Assembly: GCA_905199225.1 (NCBI GenBank)
Contig: CAJKFS010000002.1
Span: 38,138 to 102,137, forward strand
From: an uncultured Collinsella sp.
GTDB lineage: Bacteria; Actinomycetota; Coriobacteriia; Coriobacteriales; Coriobacteriaceae
Length of the DNA: 64,000 nt
Direction: 5' to 3'
Part shown: piece by piece, positions 42,165 to 50,887 of the stretch
How the letters are laid out: every line of letters begins with the position of its first letter
Position numbering within the stretch: the stretch's first letter is position 1
Translations under genes and position numbers: made by a program
The notes under the pieces: model-generated
Told to the model about the DNA's origin: nothing
What the model saw: the letters and a program-made list of their open reading frames with translations, nothing else
Database searches by the model: none

Positions 42165-43274
42165 ATGGCAAAGGTAAAAATCAGCGACGTCGCGCGCGAG
42201 GCCGGGGTTTCGTTGGGCACGGTTTCCAACGCGCTCAACCACCCCGAAAAGCTGCGCCCCGAGACCCTCAAGCTCATCAACGAGACCATCAATCGCCTTG
42301 GCTACCTGCCCAACCAAAGCGCCCGTCAGCTCGCGGGCGGCGCCACCAAGTCCTTTGGCCTGGTGCTCCCCCGTCTCGATCACGGCTTTTCGCTCCAAAT
42401 CGCCAGCGGCGCCCACAACGAGGCCCGCAAGCACGGCTACGACTTGCTCATCGCCAACGCCGATAACGACGATATTCTCGAGGATCATTACCTGCGCTAC
42501 TTTATGGGCACCCAGATGTCCGGCGTCATGGTTCAGCCCATGGCATCCCCCGACTGGCACCCCGCCATGACCAAGATGCCCGTGCCGATCGTCCATCTGG
42601 ACATCCATTGCTCCGAGCCCGGCTACTACGTAGCGGCCGACAATGAGGCCCAGGGTCGCATCATTGCCGAACTTGCCATCGCCCGCGGCGCGCACCATAT
42701 TGTCGTCGTCGGCCGAGCAGCATTTATGCAACTCACCCTGCGCGTCCTTGGCATTCATAAGGCGCTCGCCCTGCACCCCGATATCAAGATCGAAGTCATC
42801 GACGCCGGCGAATGGAATACCGCTGCCGACGGCTACGGCATCGGTGCCCAAATCGCCGAGCGCCCCGCGGACGAACGTCCCGATTTTGTCGTCGGCCTGA
42901 CCGATGTGTTGGCCTCGGGCGTCGTTTCGGCACTGGTCGACAAAGGCATCGCCGTCCCCGGGCAAGTACGCGTAGCAGGTTGCGATGGCAACCCACTCGC
43001 TTGGAGCGGATCGGTCCCGCTCACTACGGTAGCGCCCCCGGGCTACGAGATTGGCCGCAAGGGTGTCCAACTGCTGATGGAGCAAATCGAGAACAAGGCC
43101 CCGGCAAAGATCAAGCATATCCGTGTCGGCTCCGCAGCGCGTACCGTCACCGCAGTCGCCGCCGAGGATATCAACCGCCAAGAACTGGTACGTCCGTTCC
43201 TACTGGAACGCGCCAGCACCCAGGCAAGCAGCCAGACCGACGCCACGGCCATCAACCTCGGTGCGTATCTATAG
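42165..43274 (+). CDS. LacI-family transcriptional regulator
   Basis: A 369-residue regulator; the long open frame upstream is an artefact of the antisense of glmS. ATG 42165 (MAKVKISDVAREAGVSLGTVSNALN) gives the classic LacI helix-turn-helix at residues about 5-25, hinge with SARQLAGGATKSFGLVLP, then a periplasmic-binding-type effector domain (about 60-335; VAADNEAQGRIIAELAI; VRVAGCDGNPLAW). Ligand is probably a sugar. Divergent from glmS, so it may act on amino-sugar metabolism. Confidence 0.9.
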   Translation: MAKVKISDVAREAGVSLGTVSNALNHPEKLRPETLKLINETINRLGYLPNQSARQLAGGATKSFGLVLPRLDHGFSLQIASGAHNEARKHGYDLLIANADNDDILEDHYLRYFMGTQMSGVMVQPMASPDWHPAMTKMPVPIVHLDIHCSEPGYYVAADNEAQGRIIAELAIARGAHHIVVVGRAAFMQLTLRVLGIHKALALHPDIKIEVIDAGEWNTAADGYGIGAQIAERPADERPDFVVGLTDVLASGVVSALVDKGIAVPGQVRVAGCDGNPLAWSGSVPLTTVAPPGYEIGRKGVQLLMEQIENKAPAKIKHIRVGSAARTVTAVAAEDINRQELVRPFLLERASTQASSQTDATAINLGAYL

Positions 43275-43299
43275 CACGCCCGCGAGTATGCTAAGTCGC

Positions 43300-43349
43300 C
43301 GCTTAAGCAAAAGGGGCCCGACCATTGCCGGACCCCTTTTGCTTAAGCG
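43300..43349. terminator. Long bidirectional terminator
   Basis: Perfect 17-bp stem CGCTTAAGCAAAAGGGG / CCCCTTTTGCTTAAGCG between convergent genes. Its GCAAAAGGGG core is shared with the terminator at 62.64 kb. Confidence 0.85.
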
Positions 43350-43387
43350 CAAACGTGAGCAATCGCTCGTTTCAACGCCGCAATTTT

Positions 43388-44038
43388 CTAGCGCACAGTC
43401 TTGATTGCCGCCGCCAGGTCGAACAACGTATCGAGCACGGCCTCGCAGCCATCCACCACGTCCTGCGGCAGCGGCACAATATCGGGGACGGCAAAGACAT
43501 GGCAGCCGGCCGTAATGCCCGAGACGCAACCGTTGCGCGAATCCTCGACCACGGCACATTCCTCGGGAGCAAAGCCCGCGCGCTCGCAGGCAAGCAGATA
43601 CATCTCGGGGTCGGGCTTGCCGTGCACGACGTCCTCGCCACACGTTACCGTTTCAAACTTGTCAAAAAGACCGACCATCTTAAGGTTGCGCTCGGCCGTA
43701 ACGAGGCGCGACGACGTCGCTAGACCCACGTGATAGCCCGCAGCCAGCAGCTCGTCTAGGCACTCGGCGGCACCGGCCTTAAGTTCCAGTTCGGTCTTGA
43801 CCATATCGTCGCGAATCTCCTTGTGGCGACGATAGATCGCCTCGGTGGTTTCATGGCTGCCGTAATGCTTATCGAGGATGTCCATGACATCGGGCAGCGT
43901 GCGACCGATAAACTGATGGATCAGTGCTTCATCAATCGCGAGCCCCAGCTCAGCGGCGCCTGCCTTCCAGGCCTTAATCCCCAAACGCTCGGTATCGACC
44001 AGCGTTCCATCCATGTCAAAAATAACAGCCTTGATCAT
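43388..44038 (-). CDS. HAD-superfamily phosphatase/phosphomutase
   Basis: A 216-residue enzyme of the beta-phosphoglucomutase-like HAD subgroup. ATG 44038 (MIKAVIFDMDGTLVDTE) places the nucleophile Asp8 and acid/base Asp10. Helical cap at about 15-90, TSSRLVTAERNLK as motif II, GKPDPEMYLLACE with the motif III Lys, and VVEDSRNGCVSGITAGC as motif IV. Substrate (sugar phosphate or nucleotide) cannot be told. Confidence 0.9.
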   Translation of the reverse strand: MIKAVIFDMDGTLVDTERLGIKAWKAGAAELGLAIDEALIHQFIGRTLPDVMDILDKHYGSHETTEAIYRRHKEIRDDMVKTELELKAGAAECLDELLAAGYHVGLATSSRLVTAERNLKMVGLFDKFETVTCGEDVVHGKPDPEMYLLACERAGFAPEECAVVEDSRNGCVSGITAGCHVFAVPDIVPLPQDVVDGCEAVLDTLFDLAAAIKTVR

Positions 44039-44211
44039 ATCGGTCCCCCATCGACTCTCGCTGTCGCGTTGCTGCAACTCTACCGCATTTGGCAACTTGT
44101 ATATAACGTATATGCCATATTGCACTTTCGTTACACAGATAGAAGTCTTATGGCAAGTAACGCATTAGGATTATAGTTTTCGATCGAGTACTCAACGATA
44201 AGGATCGTTTC

Positions 44212-45090
44212 ATGATTTTAGACACCACGGCACCCGCAGAGGAGCTTCAAGACAAGCTATCGGCGCTCGAACAGCTGCTTTTGGCATACGGGCGCGTGGC
44301 TATCGGGTTTTCCGGCGGCGTTGACAGCAGCTTTTTGGCCGCCGTATGCGCCCGCATCATGCCTACCAATACCCTCCTCGTCCATCTCACCACGCCGCTC
44401 ATCGGCACGCCCGAGCAGGCTTCGTTTGAGCGGTCCGTTGATGGACAAGCCAATGAAGGGGCACATTTTAAGCTCCCCGTGCTCAATCTTTCGGTGGATC
44501 AGCTGCAGCTCCCCCAAGTAGCCTGCAACGATGCTAATCGCTGCTACCACTGCAAGCACGCCGGCTTTACCGCCATCGTCAACCACGCCAAGTCGCTCGG
44601 CTTTCCCACCGTCATCGATGGCAGCAATGCAAGCGATCGCGGTGACTACCGCCCTGGCATGCGTGCGGCAGAAGAGCTCGGCGTACGCTCACCCCTTATG
44701 GAGGTCGGCTTTACCAAGGACGAAGAGCGCGAGCTGCTGCGCGCATGGGGCTATCCCGTTTGGAACCTGCCGGCGGAAGCATGTCTTGCCACCCGCGTCC
44801 CCACGGGCGAGGCGCTTACGCGCGAGAAGGTCGATTTAATCCGCGCCTGCGAGGATTACCTGCACGATCTTGATCTGGCACAGGTACGCGCGCGCTTGAT
44901 CGGCGGCTGCATGCATATCGAGGCCGCACCCGCAGATGTCGCCAAGATTGCTGCCCTCGGTGGCAACGCCGTCGATGCCGAGGGCAAAACCCCGCTGCCC
45001 GCCGTTATCGAGTCCGCGCTGCGCGAGCTGGGCTGCGACCATATCTCCCCCGAGGTCACCCCCTACATCCACGGCAACATGAATCTTTAG
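44212..45090 (+). CDS. larE: LarE-type sacrificial sulfur transferase
   Basis: A 292-residue PP-loop ATPase: SGGVDSS at 34-40 (pyrophosphatase loop), NRCYHCKHAGF (about 109-119) and the sacrificial Cys191 in AEACLATRVPTGE. In lactobacilli LarE donates sulfur from its own cysteine to build the nickel-pincer cofactor of lactate racemase, with LarB and LarC. No larA, larB or larC lies in this window, so the partner genes are elsewhere or the protein serves another NPN-cofactor racemase. ExsB/NadE-like relatives are less likely given the CLATR motif. Confidence 0.85.
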   Translation: MILDTTAPAEELQDKLSALEQLLLAYGRVAIGFSGGVDSSFLAAVCARIMPTNTLLVHLTTPLIGTPEQASFERSVDGQANEGAHFKLPVLNLSVDQLQLPQVACNDANRCYHCKHAGFTAIVNHAKSLGFPTVIDGSNASDRGDYRPGMRAAEELGVRSPLMEVGFTKDEERELLRAWGYPVWNLPAEACLATRVPTGEALTREKVDLIRACEDYLHDLDLAQVRARLIGGCMHIEAAPADVAKIAALGGNAVDAEGKTPLPAVIESALRELGCDHISPEVTPYIHGNMNL

Positions 45091-45105
45091 GTTACGCCGT
45101 TTTAC

Positions 45106-45157
45106 AACCTGCCAAAAAGGGACAGGTTTATTTTGGTAGGTTTTATCTGGGGAAATA
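45106..45157. repeat. GGGACAGG-type repeat, copy 3
   Basis: ACCTGCCAAAAAGGGACAGG, then TTTATTTTGGTAGGTTTTATC, then TGGGGAAA. Same unit as at 39.9, 42.1 and 47.2 kb, here just after larE. Confidence 0.8.
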
Positions 45158-45226
45158 TCGCGAGGCAGTCGCCCCTCTAGCGCCCATCTAACTTCGAGAG
45201 ACACTAGAGGGGCGGTCCGGCTGCAT

Positions 45227-46927
45227 CTACTTCTTCCGATATCGGCGATTGTGGCTCGTCGATGAACCCATTACTTCGATGAGCCCTTTATCCGCCATTT
45301 TTGGCAGATGGTAACGGACAGACGAAATTCTGACCCCCGATGCAACCGCTATTTCTCGCGCCGTCATATCCACTTCGGCGCTGAGAGCCTCCAGGATCCT
45401 ATCCGCCGTCGAAGCTGACGGTTCTCTGTTCCTATCGATAATTTCGAACGTGTCTTTGCCGCATTTTGACAGGGCATGTTTATCTACAAGGTCCCCGCAG
45501 ATCAGGCGAATGTCATCCGAATCCCACTTCAGGGCCTCTCGTATTTTTTGAACATCGCATACGCACCCATGCTCCCGCATAAACATGAGCAATGTTTCTT
45601 CGCGATCCGTCAGCTCGGTGCCCACATGGTTCTGAATCCACGTGCGGTTTTCAGCAAGCTCCGCCCCGTGCCGGGAAAGCAGCACCGTAAACGAATCGGC
45701 CTTAACGATAAATTTCGGCCTGCCAAGCGAACGAGACTCCATCTCGCGAATCATAGCCGGGATACCAGATCCCTGGCTTTCCGCAACGGCCCCCTCGGCA
45801 TGCTCTAACGGCGTCGCCCCCATTAGGCTCATGAGCTTTGGGTTTCGGCAGCGCGATTCCCCGTCTGCAAGATTGTCCACCGTCTTTCCGCCCCAAAGGC
45901 CGCCAGGGTTTTTGATCTCTATTCTGTCTGGATAGATATCGACACTCACGGCCTGCCCCACAAACATGGGCGAATATTCTCGATGGATGCAGGCATTTGC
46001 CAAGGCCTCGCGCAAAACCTCCTGGGGAACTTCCCAATCCTCCCTTCTGCCAGCGCCTTGCACTATCGTCGCTTTGCGCAAGTTTCGTCCAATCGCGGCA
46101 AGGGCATCTTCGATGCAAGCCGGAATCGGGCCATCGCACAACTGGCGGTCAATAAACCGGGGTTGCCCGGGTGCAGATTTTTCCACATCGGAATGAACGG
46201 CGACATCGATCATCAGTTTAGGATAGAACTGCTGGGGGTAAATTCCCGCCGACAGAAGCCCCGCGAGCTTCACGGCACCATCCTTTGTAGTGATATTGAG
46301 TCTGACCAGCTGCTTTTCCAGCGTATCGGCCCCGCGCAAAACGCGCGGGGTCTGCAGCCGGCGATTTGCGATAATAGACCGCACGACATCTGGATCCAAA
46401 TCCTCGACCGTTGCCTCCGAAACCACCGTGCCGTCTGCATCGCTCGGAAGCAACGCACTCTGCAGCTCATATAGCTCAGCGGGTGACATCTTGATATCTT
46501 TATCATCCACGCGCTTGTAGCTACCGTTCTGCACGCCGCGCGCGCCGATATAGCAAGGCTTCGCTTTAAGCTCAAGTTCAAAGATGCGCACCAGAAGCAC
46601 CTGGAGCCCGTCGACCTCGCCTCGATCAAGCTCATACCGCGGCGCATGGGCCACCACTGCCGCTGAGCCTCCGTCTCCGATACCCGAAACAAACTGATCG
46701 CGCACCCTATCGATAGCAAAGTTAGCCGAAGGAACAAATCCTTCGGCCTCGTTCAGGCCCAAAATAATGAGCCCACCCGCAGTGTTCGCAAAAGCGCTCA
46801 CTGTCTCCCATACGTCTGCGCTCAATTTATTCGTGCAGGCTTTAACTTCTACCGATGCGTCATCAGTCCCCCGCCTGCGAAGGCGCTCAACAATAAGGCC
46901 AAGAGGTTCATCCAGCAGCATTGGCAT
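45227..46927 (-). CDS. AlbA_2/Schlafen-type ATP-binding transcriptional regulator
   Basis: A 566-residue protein. Residues about 20-130 are an AlbA_2/Schlafen-like domain (VEVKACTNKLSADVWETVSAFANTAGGLIILGLNE). About 285-420 resemble the HATPase_c_4 domain (EVLREALANACIHREYSPM; DIYPDRIEIKNPGGLWGG; GSGIPAMIREME). Two winged-helix segments follow (LTDREETLLMFMREHGCVCDVQKI; LEALSAEVDMTAREIAVASGVRISSVRYHL). Such proteins are putative regulators. The start lies next to about ten copies of a TTTAGAGAGA box, the obvious candidate site for autoregulation. Confidence 0.85.
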   Translation of the reverse strand: MPMLLDEPLGLIVERLRRRGTDDASVEVKACTNKLSADVWETVSAFANTAGGLIILGLNEAEGFVPSANFAIDRVRDQFVSGIGDGGSAAVVAHAPRYELDRGEVDGLQVLLVRIFELELKAKPCYIGARGVQNGSYKRVDDKDIKMSPAELYELQSALLPSDADGTVVSEATVEDLDPDVVRSIIANRRLQTPRVLRGADTLEKQLVRLNITTKDGAVKLAGLLSAGIYPQQFYPKLMIDVAVHSDVEKSAPGQPRFIDRQLCDGPIPACIEDALAAIGRNLRKATIVQGAGRREDWEVPQEVLREALANACIHREYSPMFVGQAVSVDIYPDRIEIKNPGGLWGGKTVDNLADGESRCRNPKLMSLMGATPLEHAEGAVAESQGSGIPAMIREMESRSLGRPKFIVKADSFTVLLSRHGAELAENRTWIQNHVGTELTDREETLLMFMREHGCVCDVQKIREALKWDSDDIRLICGDLVDKHALSKCGKDTFEIIDRNREPSASTADRILEALSAEVDMTAREIAVASGVRISSVRYHLPKMADKGLIEVMGSSTSHNRRYRKK

Positions 46928-46931
46928 TCCG

Positions 46932-47140
46932 TCTCTCTAAAACGATAGATTTATCTCTCTAAAGTATAGTATATCTCTCTAACTTTAGAGAGATAGGTAC
47001 CTTATTTTAAAGAGAAATTTAGAGAGATGCATCAAATTCACTGCTAGATTGCCTAAGGTTATCTCTTTAACTTGCTTTCTCTTTAGAGAGACATTTAGAG
47101 AGACGAGCGCAACCTCTCTAATCATGGGCTCCTCTCTTTA
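46932..47140. promoter_or_regulatory. Cluster of TTTAGAGAGA / TCTCTCTAAA boxes
   Basis: About ten copies or near copies in both orientations. Clear examples are at 46932, 46954, 46974-46993 (TCTCTCTAAC-TTTAGAGAGA palindrome), 47006, 47018, 47062, 47078-47091 (TCTCTTTAGAGAGA), 47094, 47113 and 47131. The cluster lies directly upstream of the AlbA_2-type regulator gene and is AT-rich compared with its surroundings. Best read as a multi-site operator and promoter region. Confidence 0.8.
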
Positions 47141-47197
47141 AAGTGCGCACATCCCAACCGCACCTTAAGCTGCGGTGAAATAACTCACGATCACCCA

Positions 47198-47242
47198 CCG
47201 AAAAGGGGCAGGTTTGTTTTGGCAGGTATCATTTGGGGAAAC
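47198..47242. repeat. GGGACAGG-type repeat, copy 4 (diverged)
   Basis: ACCGAAAAGGGGCAGG, then TTTGTTTTGGCAGGTATC, then ATTTGGGGAAA. Same layout as the copies at 39.9, 42.1 and 45.1 kb with a few substitutions. Confidence 0.7.
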
Positions 47243-47396
47243 GCCGAATAGCTTCATATACACAACCGCCGCAGCTCCATATGAGGCAAATGAATCCGTA
47301 GCATTTGTCCCAAATCTTAAGTATTTGTTCGACAGAACGGCCCCTGCTGGCTCCTGCTAGACTGGTAGACTCCCAACCGTCCATCCAGGAGCCTCC

Positions 47397-48383
47397 ATGT
47401 CGCGCAAGTCCGCCTACAAGCAAGTACTTTCCATCGGCACCGCCGTGGTGCTGGGGTTTGCGCTGTTCACAGGATCGCTCGACGGAGCGCCCAAGCTGTT
47501 GTCGCCGCAAAGCGATGAGCAGGCAACGGCTCTGGCCGAGAAGCAAAACGAGAGTCCCAGCCGTACCGACGACGAAGCGGACTTGGTCGCCCGACTCGAA
47601 TCGGGAACAGCGAGCTCCGAGGACTCTCAAAATAGCCAAGACTCTGGCGATGGCTCCGAATCCACCGCGACCAACACCAGCGGCAACGTTGCCTCCGCGG
47701 ACAGCGCCGCCACCCCCATCGACGAGGTCGAAAACCCCGACCTCAACCGCGCCCGCGGCGTATATCTCAGCAGCATTCCCGACTACGCCGGCAACCCCTA
47801 CGTTGCCCTTCGCGCCGACAGCACGCACCCGCTAGGTACACCGTCATTCACGCTCGACGAGTATGAGCGTGCCACCGAAGAAGGCTGCTTTAAGAAATTC
47901 TCCAAGCTCGACAGCCTGGGCCGCACCCGCAAGGCGCTCGCCTGCGTAGGCCCCGAATCGCTCGGTCAGGGCGAGCGCGGCGATATCTCGCGTATCCATC
48001 CCGCTGGATGGCACCAGCGGCGCTACGACTTTATTCCGGGCCAGAGCCTCTACAACCGCTGCCACCTCATCGCCTGGTCGCTCTGCGGCGAAAACGCCAA
48101 TCGCAAGAATCTCCTCACCGGCACGCGCTATCTCAACGAGACGGGCATGCTGCCGTTTGAAGAGCAGATCCTCGACTACATCCGCGACACGGGCAACCAT
48201 GTGCTCTACCGCGTCACGCCCATGTACAACGAAGAGGAACTCGTCTGTCGCGGCGTTCGTCTGGAAGCACAATCGATCGAGGACCACGGTAAGACCCTGT
48301 GCTTCCACGTGTACTGCTACAACCTGCAGCCGCACGTGCAGATCGACTACGCCACCGGCCGCAACCAGGCCGCCGGAGACTAG
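47397..48383 (+). CDS. Secreted or membrane-anchored DNA/RNA non-specific endonuclease
   Basis: A 328-residue protein. N-terminal signal/anchor (YKQVLSIGTAVVLGFALFTG, about 6-25), a Ser/Glu/Asp-rich linker to about 120, then a beta-beta-alpha-metal nuclease domain: GQSLYNRCHLIAWSLCGENANRKNLLTGT with catalytic His223 and the conserved Asn. Resembles EndA-type DNA-entry nucleases. Could degrade extracellular DNA or act in DNA uptake or competition. No immunity gene lies beside it. Confidence 0.85.
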   Translation: MSRKSAYKQVLSIGTAVVLGFALFTGSLDGAPKLLSPQSDEQATALAEKQNESPSRTDDEADLVARLESGTASSEDSQNSQDSGDGSESTATNTSGNVASADSAATPIDEVENPDLNRARGVYLSSIPDYAGNPYVALRADSTHPLGTPSFTLDEYERATEEGCFKKFSKLDSLGRTRKALACVGPESLGQGERGDISRIHPAGWHQRRYDFIPGQSLYNRCHLIAWSLCGENANRKNLLTGTRYLNETGMLPFEEQILDYIRDTGNHVLYRVTPMYNEEELVCRGVRLEAQSIEDHGKTLCFHVYCYNLQPHVQIDYATGRNQAAGD

Positions 48384-48436
48384 TGCCGACTGCGCTGCCC
48401 GTAACCCAAAAATGATCCGTCCCCAAGGGATCAAAT

Positions 48437-48468
48437 AAGGCCGCCCCGGTTACCCAGGACGGCCTTTC
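48437..48468. terminator. Bidirectional terminator after nuclease gene
   Basis: AAGGCCGCCCCGG / CCAGGACGGCCTT stem (one internal mismatch) between convergent genes. A GGGGACGGATCATTTTT-type repeat sits just before it (48409-48427). Confidence 0.7.
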
Positions 48469-48501
48469 CGTCAGCACCTACATTGCAGACAACGCCACAC
48501 G

Positions 48502-50577
48502 CTACTTGGCGCGGCCCTCCTCATAGCGCTCGACCAGTTTGGCCTGAACGTCATAAGGCACCTGCTCATAGCCTGCGGGCTTCATGGTAAAGTCGCCCGT
48601 GCCGCGCGTGATAGAGCGCAGGCGCGTCGAATAATCCGTCAGCTCGGCCAGCGGCGCCTGGGCAATGACCACGGTGTCTCCGCGCTCATCGGTCTCCATG
48701 CCCGTCACGCGACCGCGCGAGGCCGAGATGTCGCCCATCACGGCGCCGGCGTAGCTCTCGGGGATAGTCACCGTGATTTCCTCGATGGGCTCCAGCACCA
48801 CCGGGTCGGCATCGGCGCATGCCTTGCGCAGGCCGATGCGAGCCGCCGCGCGGAACGCCATCTCGTTGGAGTCGACGCTGTGATACGAGCCGTCGTACAC
48901 AGCCACGCGAATGCCCGTGAGCGGGTAGCCGGCAATAATGCCGTCCTTCATGGTCTCCTGGACGCCCTTGTCCACGGCGGGAATCAGCGAGCGCGGAATA
49001 CGGCCGCCTACGACCTCGTCCACAAACTCATAGCCGTCGCTCGTACCGTCGGGCCCAATAAGCGGCTCAACGCGCAGCCAGCAGTCGCCATACTGGCCGG
49101 CGCCACCGGTCTGCTTCTTATGGCGACCCTGGGCGCTTGCCGTGCGGCGGATGGTCTCGCGATACGGAATGCGGATCGGCACGCTCTTGGCCGCAACCTT
49201 GGTGCGGTCCTCCAGACGGTTGAGCAGCACCGAAACCTGCGCCTCGCCCACGGCGGAGATGATGGTCTGGCCGGTCTCCTCGTCGCGGTCGATGCTCATG
49301 GTCGGATCGGCCTTGCATGCCTTCTCGATAAACGTATAGAGCTTCTCCTCGTCGCCGCGGTTCTCAGCCTCGATGGCGATACGGTACTGCGAGTTGGGGA
49401 ACTTGAACGCCGCCGCCTCGACCTTACCGGTAATGGAGAGCGTGTCGCCCGTCTCGGCAGCCAGCTTGGGCGCCACGATGATGTCGCCGGCATAGGCGTG
49501 ACCGACCTCGGTCATATCGCGGCCGCACATCACATACAGGTGAGCCAGACGGTCGCCCTTGCGGGTACGCGCGTTGATCAGCTCAAGACCCGGCTCAAGC
49601 GTGCCCGCCAGCACCTTGATAAAGCTGATACGACCCTGCTGCGGATCTGCCAGCGTCTTAAATACAAACGCCACCGGACGGTCATCGTCACTCGAGATCT
49701 TGAGCGAATCGCCGTCGATGAGCGGCATCTCGCCGTAGTCGGTCGGCGCGGGGAAGTACGTGGCGATGTCGTCCATCAGCGAGTTGACGCCCTGCTCCTT
49801 GATGCAATCGCCTGCAAAGACCGGCACAAAGATGCGCTCGGCAATCGCCTTCGACAGCAAGCCCTCGAGTTCCTCCTGCGTCAGCGTCTCCTCGCCTTCC
49901 AGGTACTTCATCATCAGCTCATCGTCGGCCTCGGCCACCAACTCGCACAGATGGTCATGGGCCTCCTCGGCCTGGGCACGATACTCCTCGGGAATCTCCG
50001 ACTCAACGGCTTCGGTGCCGTTGCAATGGCGCGCCTTCATGCGCACCAGGTCGATGATGCCGTCAAAGTCCTCGCCCTCGCCCCAGGGAAGGGTCACGGC
50101 GCCCAGGCGCGTGCCAAAGCGCTCCTGCAGCAGGTCCATCGTGGTCGCAAAGCTGGCCTCGGAGCGCGACAGGCGGTTTACGAACACCGCACGCGCCAGG
50201 CGCAGGTCCTCGGCGGCATACCAGAGCTTAACCGTCGTAGGCTGCGGGCCGGCCTCGGCGTCGACCACAAACAGAGCCGTCTCGCAGACGCTCATCGCGG
50301 CAAAGGCGTCGCCGATAAAATCGGGGTAGCACGGGGCATCGAGCACATTGATGCGCGCGCCCTTCCAGTCGATTGGCGCAATGGTCGTCGAGATGGAGAA
50401 TGAACGCTTGACCTCTTCAGGGTCATAGTCGAGCGTAGGCTTGGTGCCGTCGTGGCCGCCCAGGCGGGCGGTCTTGCCGGAAAGGTGGAGCATGGCTTCG
50501 GCGAGTGAAGTCTTGCCCACCCCGCCTTGGCCTACGAGCACCACGTTCCTTACGTTACCGGTCTTGGGAGCACCCAT
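48502..50577 (-). CDS. EF-G-like translation GTPase paralogue
   Basis: A 691-residue protein; ATG 50577 with AAGGAGG upstream. Whole-length EF-G layout, including domain IV/V (RRTASAQGRHKKQTGGAGQYGDCWLRVEP; VTGMETDERGDTVVIAQAPLAELTDY). The GTPase motifs differ from true EF-G: P-loop GQGGVGKTSL (16-25), switch II region DAPCYPDF in place of DTPGHVDF (80-87) and NRLS in place of NKMD (134-137). It is therefore probably the actinobacterial EF-G-like paralogue, not the housekeeping fusA, and may have altered nucleotide use. Confidence 0.85.
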   Translation of the reverse strand: MGAPKTGNVRNVVLVGQGGVGKTSLAEAMLHLSGKTARLGGHDGTKPTLDYDPEEVKRSFSISTTIAPIDWKGARINVLDAPCYPDFIGDAFAAMSVCETALFVVDAEAGPQPTTVKLWYAAEDLRLARAVFVNRLSRSEASFATTMDLLQERFGTRLGAVTLPWGEGEDFDGIIDLVRMKARHCNGTEAVESEIPEEYRAQAEEAHDHLCELVAEADDELMMKYLEGEETLTQEELEGLLSKAIAERIFVPVFAGDCIKEQGVNSLMDDIATYFPAPTDYGEMPLIDGDSLKISSDDDRPVAFVFKTLADPQQGRISFIKVLAGTLEPGLELINARTRKGDRLAHLYVMCGRDMTEVGHAYAGDIIVAPKLAAETGDTLSITGKVEAAAFKFPNSQYRIAIEAENRGDEEKLYTFIEKACKADPTMSIDRDEETGQTIISAVGEAQVSVLLNRLEDRTKVAAKSVPIRIPYRETIRRTASAQGRHKKQTGGAGQYGDCWLRVEPLIGPDGTSDGYEFVDEVVGGRIPRSLIPAVDKGVQETMKDGIIAGYPLTGIRVAVYDGSYHSVDSNEMAFRAAARIGLRKACADADPVVLEPIEEITVTIPESYAGAVMGDISASRGRVTGMETDERGDTVVIAQAPLAELTDYSTRLRSITRGTGDFTMKPAGYEQVPYDVQAKLVERYEEGRAK

Positions 50578-50887
50578 GATGACCTCCTTGCAGGGCCGCG
50601 CGCATTGCGCGACGCCAACGGGGAGAGTTCGCGGTCGATGCCATCCCGGGAGCAGCATGGTCGGCAGCCGAGCCGACTCACCCTCCAAATGTCCTATGCC
50701 ACCACCCTACCCTCACGGGCGACCGTCCATGCACACCTTTCGGCACACGTATGAATACAGGCGGCGAGAGGAAGAGACAAGCTTGTGAGGCGATTATTGA
50801 ACCCCGTCGATGCAAACAAAAAGCCGCCACAGACCGTAAGACCTGCGGCGGCTTCGCCTCAATTAATAGTTGAGTAAATACCTGAGC
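50578..50887. other. Leader of EF-G-like gene and 3' end of ABC importer operon
   Basis: No gene is supported here. The region holds the ribosome binding site of the EF-G-like gene (TCATC-GGAGG on the minus strand), a GC-rich leader, and the terminator of the upstream importer operon at 50818-50855. Confidence 0.5.
50818..50855 (-). terminator. Terminator of amino-acid importer operon
   Basis: On the minus strand AAGCCGCCGCAGGT and ACTGTGGCGGCTT (one bulge) are followed by TTTTGTTTG. Confidence 0.8.

Noticed and set aside
46932..47140. Possible CRISPR array
   Set aside because: Units are about 10 bases, in both orientations with irregular spacing and no cas genes nearby; an operator cluster fits better.
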